Notes: generated from the letters alone by a model not told the origin. DNA of 64,000 nt from Nocardia higoensis NBRC 100133 (GCF_000308595.1 NZ_BAGA01000109.1:1-64000), one strand, 5' to 3'; shown: positions 1 through 8,129, counted from the stretch's first letter. Numbers and translations are program-made.

Positions 1-1499
1 GGCGCGCCCTGCGGCTGTCCTTGGACGGGCGACGGCCCCGGCGGCGATTCCGCGGGCGGCGGCGACTGCGCGGGCGCGGCCTGGCGCTGCACAGGCACGC
101 CGGAAGGGGCGAACGCCTCCTGAGCATCGCCCGCCTGCTGGGGCGCAGCGGCCGAGGGGGGCTGTTGGGCGGCTGCCGCTGCGGGCTGCGCAGACCCTCG
201 AGGCTGACCTACCTGCTGAGGCTGAACAGGCGGTTGTTGCTCCAGTGGGACATGATGCTGCGCGGCCGCTTGTTGCTGTGGCGGGACATAGTGCTGCGCA
301 GGCGATCGTTGCTGTAGCGGAATCGGATGCTGCGCAGGCACCTGTTGCTCCGGTGAACCATGATGCTCGGCAGGCCCCTGTTGCGGTGAACCCTGATGCT
401 GCACAGGCGCCTGTTGCTGCGGTGGCGACTGATGCTGCGGTGGAGCTTGGTTCTGGACAGGCGCCACCGGCGCGGCCGGAAGCGGCGCCTGCGCGACAGG
501 TGCCTGCGCAGGAGCGCCTTGCGGCGGGGGCGGCAGCTGGTACTGCACGACCCGCGGTACCGGAGCGACCGGCGGGGGCGGGCCGGGCGCGGGCGGGTAC
601 CCGGGGTGGGGCCGGGCGACGGGGGCCTGCTGGGGATAGACCGGCGCGGGCAGCGGGGGCGGGCCGACGGCGGTCAGAGCCTTGCGGGCGGCTGCGGCGA
701 ACTCGGCGCAGGTGCGGTAACGATGGTCGGGAAGCTTGGCCATGCCGGCGGCGAGCACCAGGTCGAGGGCCGGGTTGAGGCCGGGGCGGCGGCGGGTGAC
801 CGGAACGGCGGCCAGGTTGAGGTGGCCGTGGATGATGTCGGCGGGATTGTCGGCGTCGAACGGGCCGACGCCGGTGAGCAACCAATACAGCGCGCAGGCC
901 AGGGAGTACTGGTCGCTGCGGTTGCCCAGCGGCGCGCCGGTCATCTGTTCCGGCGAGGCGTAGGCGAGGGTCGCGGTGAACATGCCGGTCTGGGTGAGAT
1001 GCGTGGTGTCCTCACGCAGGCGGGCGATTCCGAAGTCGCTCAGGAAGACTCGCTCGCCTTTGCCCTTACTCGCCCGTGCCAGCAGGATGTTCGCCGGCTT
1101 CACGTCGCGGTGCAGCACACCGCGGCCGTGCGCGTAGTCCAGCGCGTCGGCCACGCCTTCGATGATCTGCACAGCACGTTCGGGCGGCAGTGTGAGCGCG
1201 TTCACCGAGGCGGCGTCGACCCCGTCGACGTACTGCATGGAGATCCACAGCTGGTCGTTCTCCGAGCCGCGGTCGTAGACCGCGATGATGCCGGGGTGGT
1301 CGAGTTGCGCGACCAGATCGGCTTCTCGCTCGAAGCGGGCCCGCACCTGCTGGTCGGTGAACAACTCGCGGTTGAGCAGCTTCAGTGCGGTCCGCTTGCC
1401 CGTGCGGGGATGGCGCGCGAGATAGACCGACCCCATGCCGCCTTGGCCGAGCAACCGTTCGACGGTGAATCCCGCGAACACCTCACCCTGTTCGAGCAA
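1..1499 (-). CDS. Serine/threonine protein kinase (C-terminus beyond window)
   Basis: A Hanks-type kinase that phosphorylates Ser/Thr on partner proteins. In the 499 visible residues I read a glycine loop (LLGQGGMGSVY), the ATP-anchoring Lys40, the catalytic loop HRDVKPAN (H130-R131-D132) and DFG at 155-157, followed by a SPEQ activation-segment motif. After about residue 270 the protein becomes Pro/Gln/Ala-rich, then turns into His-Gln-Pro tandem repeats that stay open to position 1. I see no transmembrane helix in the visible part. The start is a TTG at 1499 preceded by a purine-rich GGAAGGGGG ribosome site; GTG at 1481 is the alternative. A candidate -10 (TAGGCT, 1526-1531) lies upstream. 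It is divergent from the next gene. Substrates are unknown. Confidence 0.9.
   Translation of the reverse strand, partial: MLEQGEVFAGFTVERLLGQGGMGSVYLARHPRTGKRTALKLLNRELFTDQQVRARFEREADLVAQLDHPGIIAVYDRGSENDQLWISMQYVDGVDAASVNALTLPPERAVQIIEGVADALDYAHGRGVLHRDVKPANILLARASKGKGERVFLSDFGIARLREDTTHLTQTGMFTATLAYASPEQMTGAPLGNRSDQYSLACALYWLLTGVGPFDADNPADIIHGHLNLAAVPVTRRRPGLNPALDLVLAAGMAKLPDHRYRTCAEFAAAARKALTAVGPPPLPAPVYPQQAPVARPHPGYPPAPGPPPPVAPVPRVVQYQLPPPPQGAPAQAPVAQAPLPAAPVAPVQNQAPPQHQSPPQQQAPVQHQGSPQQGPAEHHGSPEQQVPAQHPIPLQQRSPAQHYVPPQQQAAAQHHVPLEQQPPVQPQQVGQPRGSAQPAAAAAQQPPSAAAPQQAGDAQEAFAPSGVPVQRQAAPAQSPPPAESPPGPSPVQGQPQGA
250..430 (-). repeat. Degenerate ~36-bp tandem repeat encoding a Gln/His/Pro-rich kinase tail
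   Basis: About five imperfect copies of a roughly 33-36-bp unit (core GATGCTGCGCAGGC followed by CCTGTTGC on the plus strand) start near 254, 289, 324, 360 and 392. On the minus strand they encode units close to PVQHQGSPQQQ. The reading frame stays open across every copy, so selection on the protein is likely. The repeat probably varies in copy number between strains. Confidence 0.75.
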
Positions 1500-1733
1500 G
1501 GCGACCCCCTTCCTTCCAGGTCGTCAGCCTACCGCCGAGCGCAGATCGTGGTTCCGTTAGATTTTCTCGCGCTCATCGGCAAAACTATCTCTTGCGCACA
1601 CTCGTCGCGTCGATGTCCCGGACGTGTGGTCACGAGGTGCGCACCGGGGCGGCGATCGGTCGCCATCGGCTCGGCTCGGGTGTGTTTGCCACCACCGCGG
1701 ATAGCGCGCAGGTGGTGTGGAGGTTCGCGGTTC

Positions 1734-2693
1734 GTGAAGTCGGCTCGAAAGTTGTCCGTGTTCCGGTCGGCTGTTCACGGGGGGCTCGCTCTCACGGTTC
1801 TGGCTGTGGCGTCATGCGGTCTGCTCGCCGACAGGGTCGACGCGGAGCCGACCGCGGTCGCGGTCGATCGCTCGCCGGAATCCCGCACCACCATCGCGGA
1901 TCGCTCCGAGGCGCTCGCAGCCGATTTCACCCTGCTGGAGAGCCTGTCGCCGGGCAAGCTCGGGCTGGCGGTCATGCCGGTGGGCGGCAGCCGCGCCACC
2001 GTGATGGGTGATCTGACCAGCGGTCTGGCCTGGTCGACCATCAAGGTTCCGATCGCGGTGGCAGCGCTGCGCAACAACCCCGACGGTCTGCTCGGCTACG
2101 CGGAGGCCGCGATCACCTATTCCGACAACGACGCGGCGGGCACACTGTGGAACTCGCTGGGTTCCGATGCGGCACAGGCGGTTCAACAGGTGCTCGACGA
2201 GGCCGACGACACCATGCCGGGTGGACCGTGGCCGCACACCCCGATCGACGACTACGCCTTCGGCGCGACGGAATGGTCTCTCGTCGACCAGGTTCGGTTC
2301 GCCTCCCAGTTGCCCTGCCTGCCGCAGACCGAAGCGGTGACCGACCTGATGTCGCACATCACCGACGAACAGCGTTGGGGCATGGGCACTCTGGATGGCG
2401 CGGTGTTCAAGGGCGGCTGGGGGCCCGACGACGAGACCGGCGTCTACCTGGTCCGCCAGTTCGGCCTGGTGCCCGCCCGCGACGGCTATGTCGCGGTGGC
2501 GATGGCCGCGCAGGCCGATTCCGGCGACTTCGACACGGCCACCGAGATGCTCGACAATGTCGCCGCATTGCTCGGCGAGCACCTGCAGGAGACTCGCAGC
2601 GGCAACTGCCCGGCCGCCGAGTCGGTGATCGCGGCGTTGCCGAGCATCGGTCAGCTGACCGCTCAGCCCGGGGTGACCAGGCCGGACTCGTAG
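1734..2693 (+). CDS. Beta-lactamase-fold serine hydrolase lipoprotein
   Basis: A 319-residue exported protein related to class A beta-lactamases and D,D-peptidase-like hydrolases. The N-terminus has a basic start, a hydrophobic segment and a lipobox ending at Cys28 (AVASC), so it should be anchored outside the membrane. The fold's three active-site elements are visible: S101-T-I-K104, S130-D-N132 and K226-G-G228 (KTG equivalent). No clear omega-loop ExxLN is seen, so beta-lactam resistance should not be assumed; a cell-wall or housekeeping hydrolase is equally possible. The start GTG at 1734 follows GGAGG at 1719-1723. Its last 31 nt overlap the end of the convergent response-regulator gene. 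Confidence 0.8.
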   Translation: MKSARKLSVFRSAVHGGLALTVLAVASCGLLADRVDAEPTAVAVDRSPESRTTIADRSEALAADFTLLESLSPGKLGLAVMPVGGSRATVMGDLTSGLAWSTIKVPIAVAALRNNPDGLLGYAEAAITYSDNDAAGTLWNSLGSDAAQAVQQVLDEADDTMPGGPWPHTPIDDYAFGATEWSLVDQVRFASQLPCLPQTEAVTDLMSHITDEQRWGMGTLDGAVFKGGWGPDDETGVYLVRQFGLVPARDGYVAVAMAAQADSGDFDTATEMLDNVAALLGEHLQETRSGNCPAAESVIAALPSIGQLTAQPGVTRPDS

Positions 2694-3325
2694 GCCAGTA
2701 CCACGGCCTGCGCGCGGTCGCGCAGCTGCAGCTTCGAGAAGACCTTGGAAACATGGGTTTTCACGGTCTGCTCGGCGACGAACAGCGCCTCGGCGATCTC
2801 GCCGTTCGACATTCCGCGCGCGACCAGCTCGAGCACTTCCCGCTCACGCGGGGTGAGCGAGCCCAGTTCCGGCGTGGTCCGGCGGGTACCTGCCCGCCTG
2901 CGCGTCACCTCCGCGATGAGTCTGCGGGTGACCGTCGGCGCGAGCAGCGCCTGACCCGCGGCCACCACCCGCACCGCGCGCACCAGTTCGTCGGCGGGTG
3001 CGTCCTTGAGCAGGAACCCGCTCGCGCCCAGGCTCAGCGCTTCGTAGACGTAGTCGTCGATATCGAAGGTGGTCAGCATGAGTACGCGCGTGGGCGGGTC
3101 GCCGCCCGCGGAGAGGATGGCGCGCGCGGCGTCCAGGCCGTTCATCTCCGGCATGCGCACGTCCATCAGGACCACGTCCGGGCGCAGCCGCTTGGTCTCG
3201 GCGACGGCGACCTTTCCGTCCGGCGCGTCCCCGACCACGCTGATGTCGGATTGGGCGGCAAGCAGCGCACCGAACCCCTGCCGCACCATCGCCTGATCGT
3301 CGGCGATGAGAACCGTTATTGCCAC
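2663..3325 (-). CDS. NarL/LuxR-family response regulator
   Basis: A 220-residue DNA-binding response regulator, partner of the histidine kinase gene just upstream. The receiver domain has the acidic pocket D9-D10, phospho-acceptor Asp55 (VLMDVRMPE) and Lys107 (GFLLKDAP). A LuxR-type helix-turn-helix fills about residues 155-215 (LTPREREVLELVARGMSNGEIA and following). The gene begins with GTG six nt after TAGGGT (3332-3337), which suggests a leaderless transcript of its own, although it also lies 104 nt behind the kinase gene in the same direction. Its 3' end overlaps the lipoprotein gene by 31 nt on the opposite strand. Target genes are unknown. Confidence 0.93.
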   Translation of the reverse strand: MAITVLIADDQAMVRQGFGALLAAQSDISVVGDAPDGKVAVAETKRLRPDVVLMDVRMPEMNGLDAARAILSAGGDPPTRVLMLTTFDIDDYVYEALSLGASGFLLKDAPADELVRAVRVVAAGQALLAPTVTRRLIAEVTRRRAGTRRTTPELGSLTPREREVLELVARGMSNGEIAEALFVAEQTVKTHVSKVFSKLQLRDRAQAVVLAYESGLVTPG

Positions 3326-3331
3326 CTGCCC

Positions 3332-3337
3332 ACCCTA
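3332..3337 (-). promoter_or_regulatory. Leaderless -10 (TAGGGT) for the response regulator
   Basis: TAGGGT on the minus strand, six nt before the GTG start, with no Shine-Dalgarno between. It fits the TAnnnT hexamer found at many starts in this window. Confidence 0.6.
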
Positions 3338-3429
3338 GGCCGGATCCAGCGAACGCATCGACCACCCGCCTCCCGCGAGAGCCGCGACAACCCTTCCGCG
3401 AGTGCGACATCGCGAGTGCCACCGCATCG

Positions 3430-4704
3430 TCAGTGACCTTCGGTGCCCCGGCCCACCCCCTGCGCCGCGACAGACGTCGGGTCCAGGCCGGTGACCAGCG
3501 CCCGGGGGCCGGGCGCCAGCGGCAAGCGGGCGCGTACCTCGAAGCCGCCGTCCCGGGTCGGCTCGGCGTCGAGCACCCCGCCGACCGCGAGGGCCCTGGC
3601 GCGCATGCCCGAGATCCCGTGCCCACCGTTGCCCGACGCGGCGGCCATGGTGGCCGGGGGGCCGTTCACCACCCGCAGATCGAGGCTCACCCGGCAGTCG
3701 ATCGTGACCCGGACCTGCGCGCCGGGCGCGTGCCGGGAGGCGTTCGACAGTGCCTCCTGCACGATCCGGTAGAGCGCCAGCCCCGAGGCGTCGGAGACCG
3801 CGGCGAGTTCACCCTCGATCGCCCAGTCGATCGCGACGCCCGCGCGCCTGGCACCCTCGCACAGGGCGAGCACCTCGCGCGCGGTCGGCTGCGGGGAATG
3901 CTCCGGCGCCATGCCGTCGCTGCGCAGCACGCCGAGCATGCCGCGGATCTCGTTGAGCGCCTCCCGGGCGGTGACCGAGATGGAGTCGAATTCCGCCCGC
4001 ACGGCCGGTGTCACGCCCTCGACCCGGTAGGGCGCGGTCTGCGCCTGCACCACCACCAGCGACATGTGATGGGCGACGACATCGTGCAGGTCTCGGGCGA
4101 TGCGCGCCTTCTCCTCGAGGATGGCCCGGCGCGCCCGCTCCAGTTCGGTGAACTCCTCCTGCTGGACGAGTTGCCTGCGGGAGAGCACCAGCCTGCGCAC
4201 CAGCCAGGCGATCAGCACCACGACGGTCAGCGCGATCGGCCAGCCCCACGCCGCGTCCGCCAGCGCGTCGCCCTCCCCCGGCATGGTGGTGCCGAACAGC
4301 ATGGCGGTCGCGAGCCACGCCACCAGCACCACCCGCGCGGGCGCCAGCAGGCCGACCGCGAACAGCAACACGATCAGCGACAGCACGTGCACGACCTGGA
4401 ACGGCATCTCGTTGCCCGGCTGATGTGGAATCGCCAGCGCGATCACCAGCGCCGACCCGGCCGATATCGCCCAGCCGAGCGACGGGTTGATCCGGACCAG
4501 CAGCACCGGCAGGGCGGCGAGCGCGGCGACCAGCGGCTGCGCGCCCAGGGCGACCACATGCGTCAGATGCAGGGTGGACCAGGCGACGATGTAGAACACC
4601 AGCGCCACCACGCCGCCGGCCACATCCAGCCAGACCGCCGCGGACATGGCCCGCAGACGGTCGCGGATCCGGTGGCGCCTGCCGATGTCGGTGGGGACAT
4701 TCAT
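3430..4704 (-). CDS. Sensor histidine kinase (DesK/NarX-like, HisKA_3)
   Basis: A 424-residue membrane histidine kinase. About five or six hydrophobic segments lie between residues 25 and 170, followed by a coiled linker, the dimerisation/phosphoacceptor motif RDLHDVVAHH with His207, and a C-terminal HATPase_c domain (QEALSNASRHA; GGHGISGMRARA). This architecture pairs with NarL-type regulators such as the one downstream. I place the start at ATG 4704 because TAGGGT (4712-4717) sits exactly seven nt before it; an upstream in-frame start at 4869 would add 55 non-conserved-looking residues. No periplasmic sensor domain is visible, so the signal is likely sensed in the membrane. Confidence 0.92.
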   Translation of the reverse strand: MNVPTDIGRRHRIRDRLRAMSAAVWLDVAGGVVALVFYIVAWSTLHLTHVVALGAQPLVAALAALPVLLVRINPSLGWAISAGSALVIALAIPHQPGNEMPFQVVHVLSLIVLLFAVGLLAPARVVLVAWLATAMLFGTTMPGEGDALADAAWGWPIALTVVVLIAWLVRRLVLSRRQLVQQEEFTELERARRAILEEKARIARDLHDVVAHHMSLVVVQAQTAPYRVEGVTPAVRAEFDSISVTAREALNEIRGMLGVLRSDGMAPEHSPQPTAREVLALCEGARRAGVAIDWAIEGELAAVSDASGLALYRIVQEALSNASRHAPGAQVRVTIDCRVSLDLRVVNGPPATMAAASGNGGHGISGMRARALAVGGVLDAEPTRDGGFEVRARLPLAPGPRALVTGLDPTSVAAQGVGRGTEGH

Positions 4705-4711
4705 GCCTACG

Positions 4712-4717
4712 ACCCTA
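4712..4717 (-). promoter_or_regulatory. Leaderless -10 (TAGGGT) for the histidine kinase
   Basis: TAGGGT, seven nt before ATG 4704 on the minus strand. The same hexamer precedes the cognate response regulator. Confidence 0.6.
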
Positions 4718-4857
4718 GGAACACCGGGCGCCCGGCGCCGTCGTACCCGGGAGCGAACTCGATCCCCTACTCCGGTAGGGGGTCGGCGCTCGTGCGGCCC
4801 GGGTGAGTGATCATCGGACCGCTCCGCAGCGGGACGCCCGCGAGGGCCCGGGATTCC

Positions 4858-4863
4858 TAGCGT
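4858..4863 (+). promoter_or_regulatory. Candidate leaderless -10 (TAGCGT) for phospholipase A2
   Basis: TAGCGT lies eight nt before ATG 4872. No ribosome binding site is present close to that start. Confidence 0.45.
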
Positions 4864-4871
4864 CGACAACC

Positions 4872-5471
4872 ATGCTCACCCCGTCTGCCACCGCCGATCA
4901 CCGCGCGGCCCGGCGTCGTCAGCGGCTCGCCGCGTCGGCCACCGCCGCACTGATCGCCACCGCGCTCACCACCGTCGTGATCCCCGCCGCGGGCGCGGCG
5001 CCGGCTCCGCTGCCCGAGAACGCGGCCGCGGCCGCCGCCGTCACCGCTCTGATCCGGGGGAGCGCGGATATCGGCTCGTTGCCTTCCGATTTCGCCGCCA
5101 CCTTCGGCTACACCCCGATGTCGGTCGACGGCATGCTGGTCAAGCCGACCGGTGAGTGCTCGTCTCCGGTCCCGCTGCCCGCCGAGTTCGAACCCGCCTG
5201 CAGGGCACACGATCTCGGGTACGACCTACTGCGCTATGCGCAGCTGCACGAGCAACCGCTGGGGCCGTGGGGGCGTCAAACCGTCGACGCCGCACTGGAA
5301 CAGGCCATGCGGGATTCCTGCACCACCCGCACCGAGGCGGTGGCCCGCGCGCGGTGCACGGTGATGGCCGCCGTCGCGAATGTGTTCGTCGACCTCAACT
5401 CCCGCCGCGAGGGTTACGGCTCCCCGGTCGTGAGTTCGGCTCTCCACCGCACCGGGGAGGTGGCGCCGTGA
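4872..5471 (+). CDS. Secreted prokaryotic-type phospholipase A2
   Basis: A 199-residue exported protein. Residues 1-43 form a Sec signal peptide (Arg-rich start, long Ala/Leu/Val core, cleavage expected near AGA-AP). The mature part contains the family's catalytic signature C110-R-A-H113-D114-L-G-Y117, where His and Asp form the dyad that hydrolyses the sn-2 ester of phospholipids, and several Cys available for disulfides. I chose ATG 4872 rather than GTG 4803 because the signal peptide then starts normally and a TAnnnT hexamer lies just upstream. The stop overlaps the next start (GTGA), so this secreted enzyme and the downstream membrane hydrolase are probably translationally coupled. Confidence 0.85.
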   Translation: MLTPSATADHRAARRRQRLAASATAALIATALTTVVIPAAGAAPAPLPENAAAAAAVTALIRGSADIGSLPSDFAATFGYTPMSVDGMLVKPTGECSSPVPLPAEFEPACRAHDLGYDLLRYAQLHEQPLGPWGRQTVDAALEQAMRDSCTTRTEAVARARCTVMAAVANVFVDLNSRREGYGSPVVSSALHRTGEVAP

Positions 5472-6991
5472 GCACCACGACTCCCCGGGCGAGCGGCCCG
5501 GCGTCCACGGCGTACCGGTTCGAGGACGGCCGGCCACGCGGCGACAGCACCCGCGCCGGGCGCGGGACCGGTGCGCCATCGCCATCGCCTCGCACCCACG
5601 ACAAATTTCCGCGCCTCGGCCACACCGCCCCCGACCGCCGCTTCGGTGTTCCATCACCCCGTATCGGCACCTCGCTCGGCGTCGCCGCGGGAGTGCTGTG
5701 CTCCCTCGCGCCGGGGCTGCTGCCGCGGACAGCGGGAGCCCAGGCGATCCTGACCGGTGCGCTCGTGGCGGCGTCGCTCGCGGTGGCCGCGGTGCTCGGA
5801 TGGGCGCTGCGGCGGATCGGGGTCGACACCGGCCGGCGGGCCGGGCGCGCCGGGGTCGCCGTGGCGGTCGCGGTGCTGATCGCTGCGACGGCATGGCGAG
5901 CGGGGCGGTGGCAGAACGAATTACGCGCGGCGATGGGAGTCGCCGCCATCGACCCGTGGTACTGGGCGCGGTGTGCGTTCGGGGCCGCGGCGCTCGCGGG
6001 CGTGCTGGTCGCGGCGGGACGGATTTCGAGGCGGGCGGTAGGCGCGCTGGGGACCGGCCGGATGGTCGTCGGCGGGATGATCGCGGCACTCGCGGGCTGG
6101 TTCGTGCTGGCGCCCGGCATCGTCGAGTGGCGGATGACCACATATGCCTCGGCCAATGCCGCGCTGGAATCGGATGCGCCGCCACGAGTGCCGGCCCCGC
6201 ACTCGGGAAGCGCCGGGTCGGTGGTCGACTGGACGGACCTGGGCAAGCAGGGGCGGCGATTCGTCGACGGCGCGGCCGACGGGCCCATCCGGGTGTACGT
6301 CGGGGTGGAATCAGCGCCCGACCTGCGCGCTCGGGTGGCGCTGGCGATCCGGGAGCTGGAACGGTCCGGCGGCTTCACCCGGGGCAATATCGTGGTCGCG
6401 GTGCCGACCGGGTCGGGCTGGATCGACGGCAATGCGGTGGCCGGCTTCGCCGAGCGGTTCGGCGACGATGTGGCCGTGGTCGGCCTGCAGTACGCGTACA
6501 CGCCCAGTTGGGTGAGCTTCGTCTTCGGACGCGAGCAGGCGGTCGAGGCGGCACGGGCGCTGTTCACCGCGATCGAGGAACGCGTCGCGAGGACAGCGCC
6601 GCGACCACGGCTGTTCGTCTACGGCCAGAGCCTCGGCGCGTTCGGCGGCAGCGGGATCTTCCCCGACGCGGACGACCAGGACCGGCGCACCTGCGCGGTG
6701 CTGTGGGCGGGCCCGCCTGCCAATCGGGCGCACCGCGCGGGTGCGACAGTGCTGGCCAACAGCTCCGATCCGGTGGTGCGCTGGTCCCCCACACTGCTGT
6801 GGCGCGCCCCGGACCTCACCGGCGTACGCCGGGACGCACCGGCGCCGCGCTGGCTGCCCGTCGTCTCCTTCGTCCAGACCACCGCCGACCTGCTCGGCGC
6901 GCTGGACACGCCCGCGGGTCACGGCCACCGCTACGGCACCGACCAGGGGACCGCGCTGGGCGACTGCCACACCGGCCGCGCCGACCCGTGA
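5468..6991 (+). CDS. Polytopic membrane protein with C-terminal alpha/beta-hydrolase domain
   Basis: A 507-residue protein of the DUF2319/Abhydrolase_9 type (Rv1069c-like, from memory). After a Pro/Arg-rich cytoplasmic stretch there are four or five hydrophobic segments (about residues 65-215), then a soluble hydrolase domain. The nucleophile elbow is GQSLG with Ser388, and a glycine-rich AVPTGSGW motif occurs earlier in the domain. It starts at GTG 5468, overlapping the phospholipase stop by four nt. Coupling to a secreted phospholipase suggests lipid or fatty-acid handling at the membrane, but the substrate is not known for this family. Confidence 0.82.
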   Translation: MSTTTPRASGPASTAYRFEDGRPRGDSTRAGRGTGAPSPSPRTHDKFPRLGHTAPDRRFGVPSPRIGTSLGVAAGVLCSLAPGLLPRTAGAQAILTGALVAASLAVAAVLGWALRRIGVDTGRRAGRAGVAVAVAVLIAATAWRAGRWQNELRAAMGVAAIDPWYWARCAFGAAALAGVLVAAGRISRRAVGALGTGRMVVGGMIAALAGWFVLAPGIVEWRMTTYASANAALESDAPPRVPAPHSGSAGSVVDWTDLGKQGRRFVDGAADGPIRVYVGVESAPDLRARVALAIRELERSGGFTRGNIVVAVPTGSGWIDGNAVAGFAERFGDDVAVVGLQYAYTPSWVSFVFGREQAVEAARALFTAIEERVARTAPRPRLFVYGQSLGAFGGSGIFPDADDQDRRTCAVLWAGPPANRAHRAGATVLANSSDPVVRWSPTLLWRAPDLTGVRRDAPAPRWLPVVSFVQTTADLLGALDTPAGHGHRYGTDQGTALGDCHTGRADP

Positions 6992-7005
6992 TCGCGCACC
7001 CCACA

Positions 7006-7034
7006 TTGACGCCGGATAGAACATGTTCTAGTTT
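7006..7034 (+). promoter_or_regulatory. Promoter (TTGACG-17-TAGTTT) containing a KstR-type operator
   Basis: A -35 TTGACG (7006-7011) and -10 TAGTTT (7029-7034) are exactly 17 bp apart. The spacer and first -10 bases contain the perfect 14-bp palindrome TAGAACATGTTCTA (7017-7030). It matches every fixed base of the published KstR motif TnnAACnnGTTnnA. Binding there would block RNA polymerase. The start codon at 7040 is only five nt past the -10. Confidence 0.75.
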
Positions 7035-7039
7035 CAGGC

Positions 7040-7486
7040 ATGGCCTTCGTCGTCGACACCACCGTGTACATCGATGCCCCCGCCGAAGTGGTCTGGCAGG
7101 TCATCACCGATTTTCCCCGCTACGGCGAATGGAATCCGTTCGTCGCCGAGTGCTCGAGCACCCTGGTGCCCGGCGCGCCGATCGACATGGTGGTCGACCT
7201 CGGCGGCCCGAAACCCAAGCGCCAGCGCGAGTTCGTCCGCACCCACACCCCTGGCCGCGAGTTCAGCTACGCCATGAAACCCGTCCCGCTCGGCACCCTG
7301 CACAGCCTGCGCAGCCACACCGTCACCGAGGTCACCCCGCAGCGAACCCGTTACGCTTCGCACTTCGAACTCGCCGGCTGGCTGCACCCCGTGGTCGCCG
7401 TCGCGCTGGGCAAGCAGTTGCGCCGGGGATTCGAAGGAATGACCGCCGCCGTCCAGCGCCAGGCCGAGACGCTGCGCGCCCGCTGA
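7040..7486 (+). CDS. SRPBCC-family (polyketide cyclase/START-like) protein
   Basis: A 148-residue single-domain protein with the typical SRPBCC opening (DTTVYIDAPAEVVWQVITD) and a helix-grip fold pattern ending in an amphipathic C-terminal helix (GKQLRRGFEGMTAA). These proteins bind hydrophobic ligands; some are cyclases, hydratases or lipid carriers. No catalytic residue can be named from sequence. The promoter carries a perfect KstR-type palindrome, so a role in sterol or cholesterol use is a reasonable inference. It ends four nt from the convergent TetR gene. Confidence 0.8.
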   Translation: MAFVVDTTVYIDAPAEVVWQVITDFPRYGEWNPFVAECSSTLVPGAPIDMVVDLGGPKPKRQREFVRTHTPGREFSYAMKPVPLGTLHSLRSHTVTEVTPQRTRYASHFELAGWLHPVVAVALGKQLRRGFEGMTAAVQRQAETLRAR

Positions 7487-7490
7487 GCCG

Positions 7491-8087
7491 TCACTCCCCT
7501 TTCCGCAGGATGTGATCCAGCGCGGCGTCCAGAATCTTGTCGGCATAGGACTCGGTGAGCCCGCCGAGCCCGAGCGACCAGCGCATCTGGATCGGACCGA
7601 GCAGAAGATCCACGGCCACCTCGACATCGAGACCCGGCCGGAGTTCGCCGGACTCGATGCCCGCCGTCAAGCGGTTCGCCAGGGCAGCGCGCTGCGGCAG
7701 CAGCAGGCGTTCGCGATAGGCCTCGGCAAGGGCGGCGTCCTGCTGGATCTCGATATACATCGCGCGCAGGAAGCCCTCGAAGGCCGGATCGGTGAGGGCG
7801 GTGGCCGAGCCGCGCAGCAGGGGCCGCAGGTCGGCCCGCAAGTCGCCGGAATCGGGCAGCGCGAGCCCGTCCGGCCCCGAGTCCCGCTCGAGCATGGCAT
7901 CGAAGACCACCGCCCCCTTCGACGGCCACCAGCGGTAGATCGTCTGTTTGCCGACACCGGCGCGGGCCGCGATCGCCTCGACGGTCAGCTTCCCGTAGGG
8001 CAGTTCGCCGATCAGTTCGCCGGTCGCCGACAGGATGGCCGCTCGGGCGCGTTGGCTGCGCCTGATGACGCCGGGAGATTCGGGCAC
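7491..8087 (-). CDS. TetR-family transcriptional repressor
   Basis: A 198-residue TetR protein. The N-terminal helix-turn-helix is clear (LTVEAIAARAGVGKQTIYRWW, residues about 34-55), followed by a divergent all-helical ligand domain with a TetR_C-like end. It is divergent from an SDR gene, and the 109-bp gap holds two near-identical 17-bp palindromes (8113-8129, 8164-8180), the expected arrangement for a repressor controlling itself and its neighbour. The GTG start at 8087 lies six nt after TAGAGT (8094-8099), so the message is probably leaderless. Confidence 0.92.
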   Translation of the reverse strand: MPESPGVIRRSQRARAAILSATGELIGELPYGKLTVEAIAARAGVGKQTIYRWWPSKGAVVFDAMLERDSGPDGLALPDSGDLRADLRPLLRGSATALTDPAFEGFLRAMYIEIQQDAALAEAYRERLLLPQRAALANRLTAGIESGELRPGLDVEVAVDLLLGPIQMRWSLGLGGLTESYADKILDAALDHILRKGE

Positions 8088-8093
8088 GCGCTC

Positions 8094-8099
8094 ACTCTA
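8094..8099 (-). promoter_or_regulatory. Leaderless -10 (TAGAGT) for the TetR gene
   Basis: TAGAGT, six nt before the GTG start at 8087. The upstream operator (8113-8129) covers where the matching -35 would be. Confidence 0.55.
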
Positions 8100-8112
8100 G
8101 CGCGACTGGAGA

Positions 8113-8129
8113 CGAGACGTTTCGTCTTG
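8113..8129. promoter_or_regulatory. TetR operator 1
   Basis: CGAGACG-TTT-CGTCTTG, 7-bp arms with one mismatch around a 3-bp centre. It overlaps a candidate -35 (TTGACA, 8127-8132) of the SDR promoter and the -35 position of the tetR promoter. Confidence 0.75.

Noticed and set aside
396-1733. Very long plus-strand open frame running into the beta-lactamase-fold gene
   Set aside because: It is antisense to the kinase gene, has Arg/Gly-rich non-coding composition, and the lipoprotein start is clearly at GTG 1734 with a ribosome site.
7017-7030. LexA (SOS) box for TAGAACATGTTCTA
   Set aside because: A LexA site needs GAAC-N4-GTTC; this has GAAC-AT-GTTC (N2), while it fits the KstR motif at all fixed bases.
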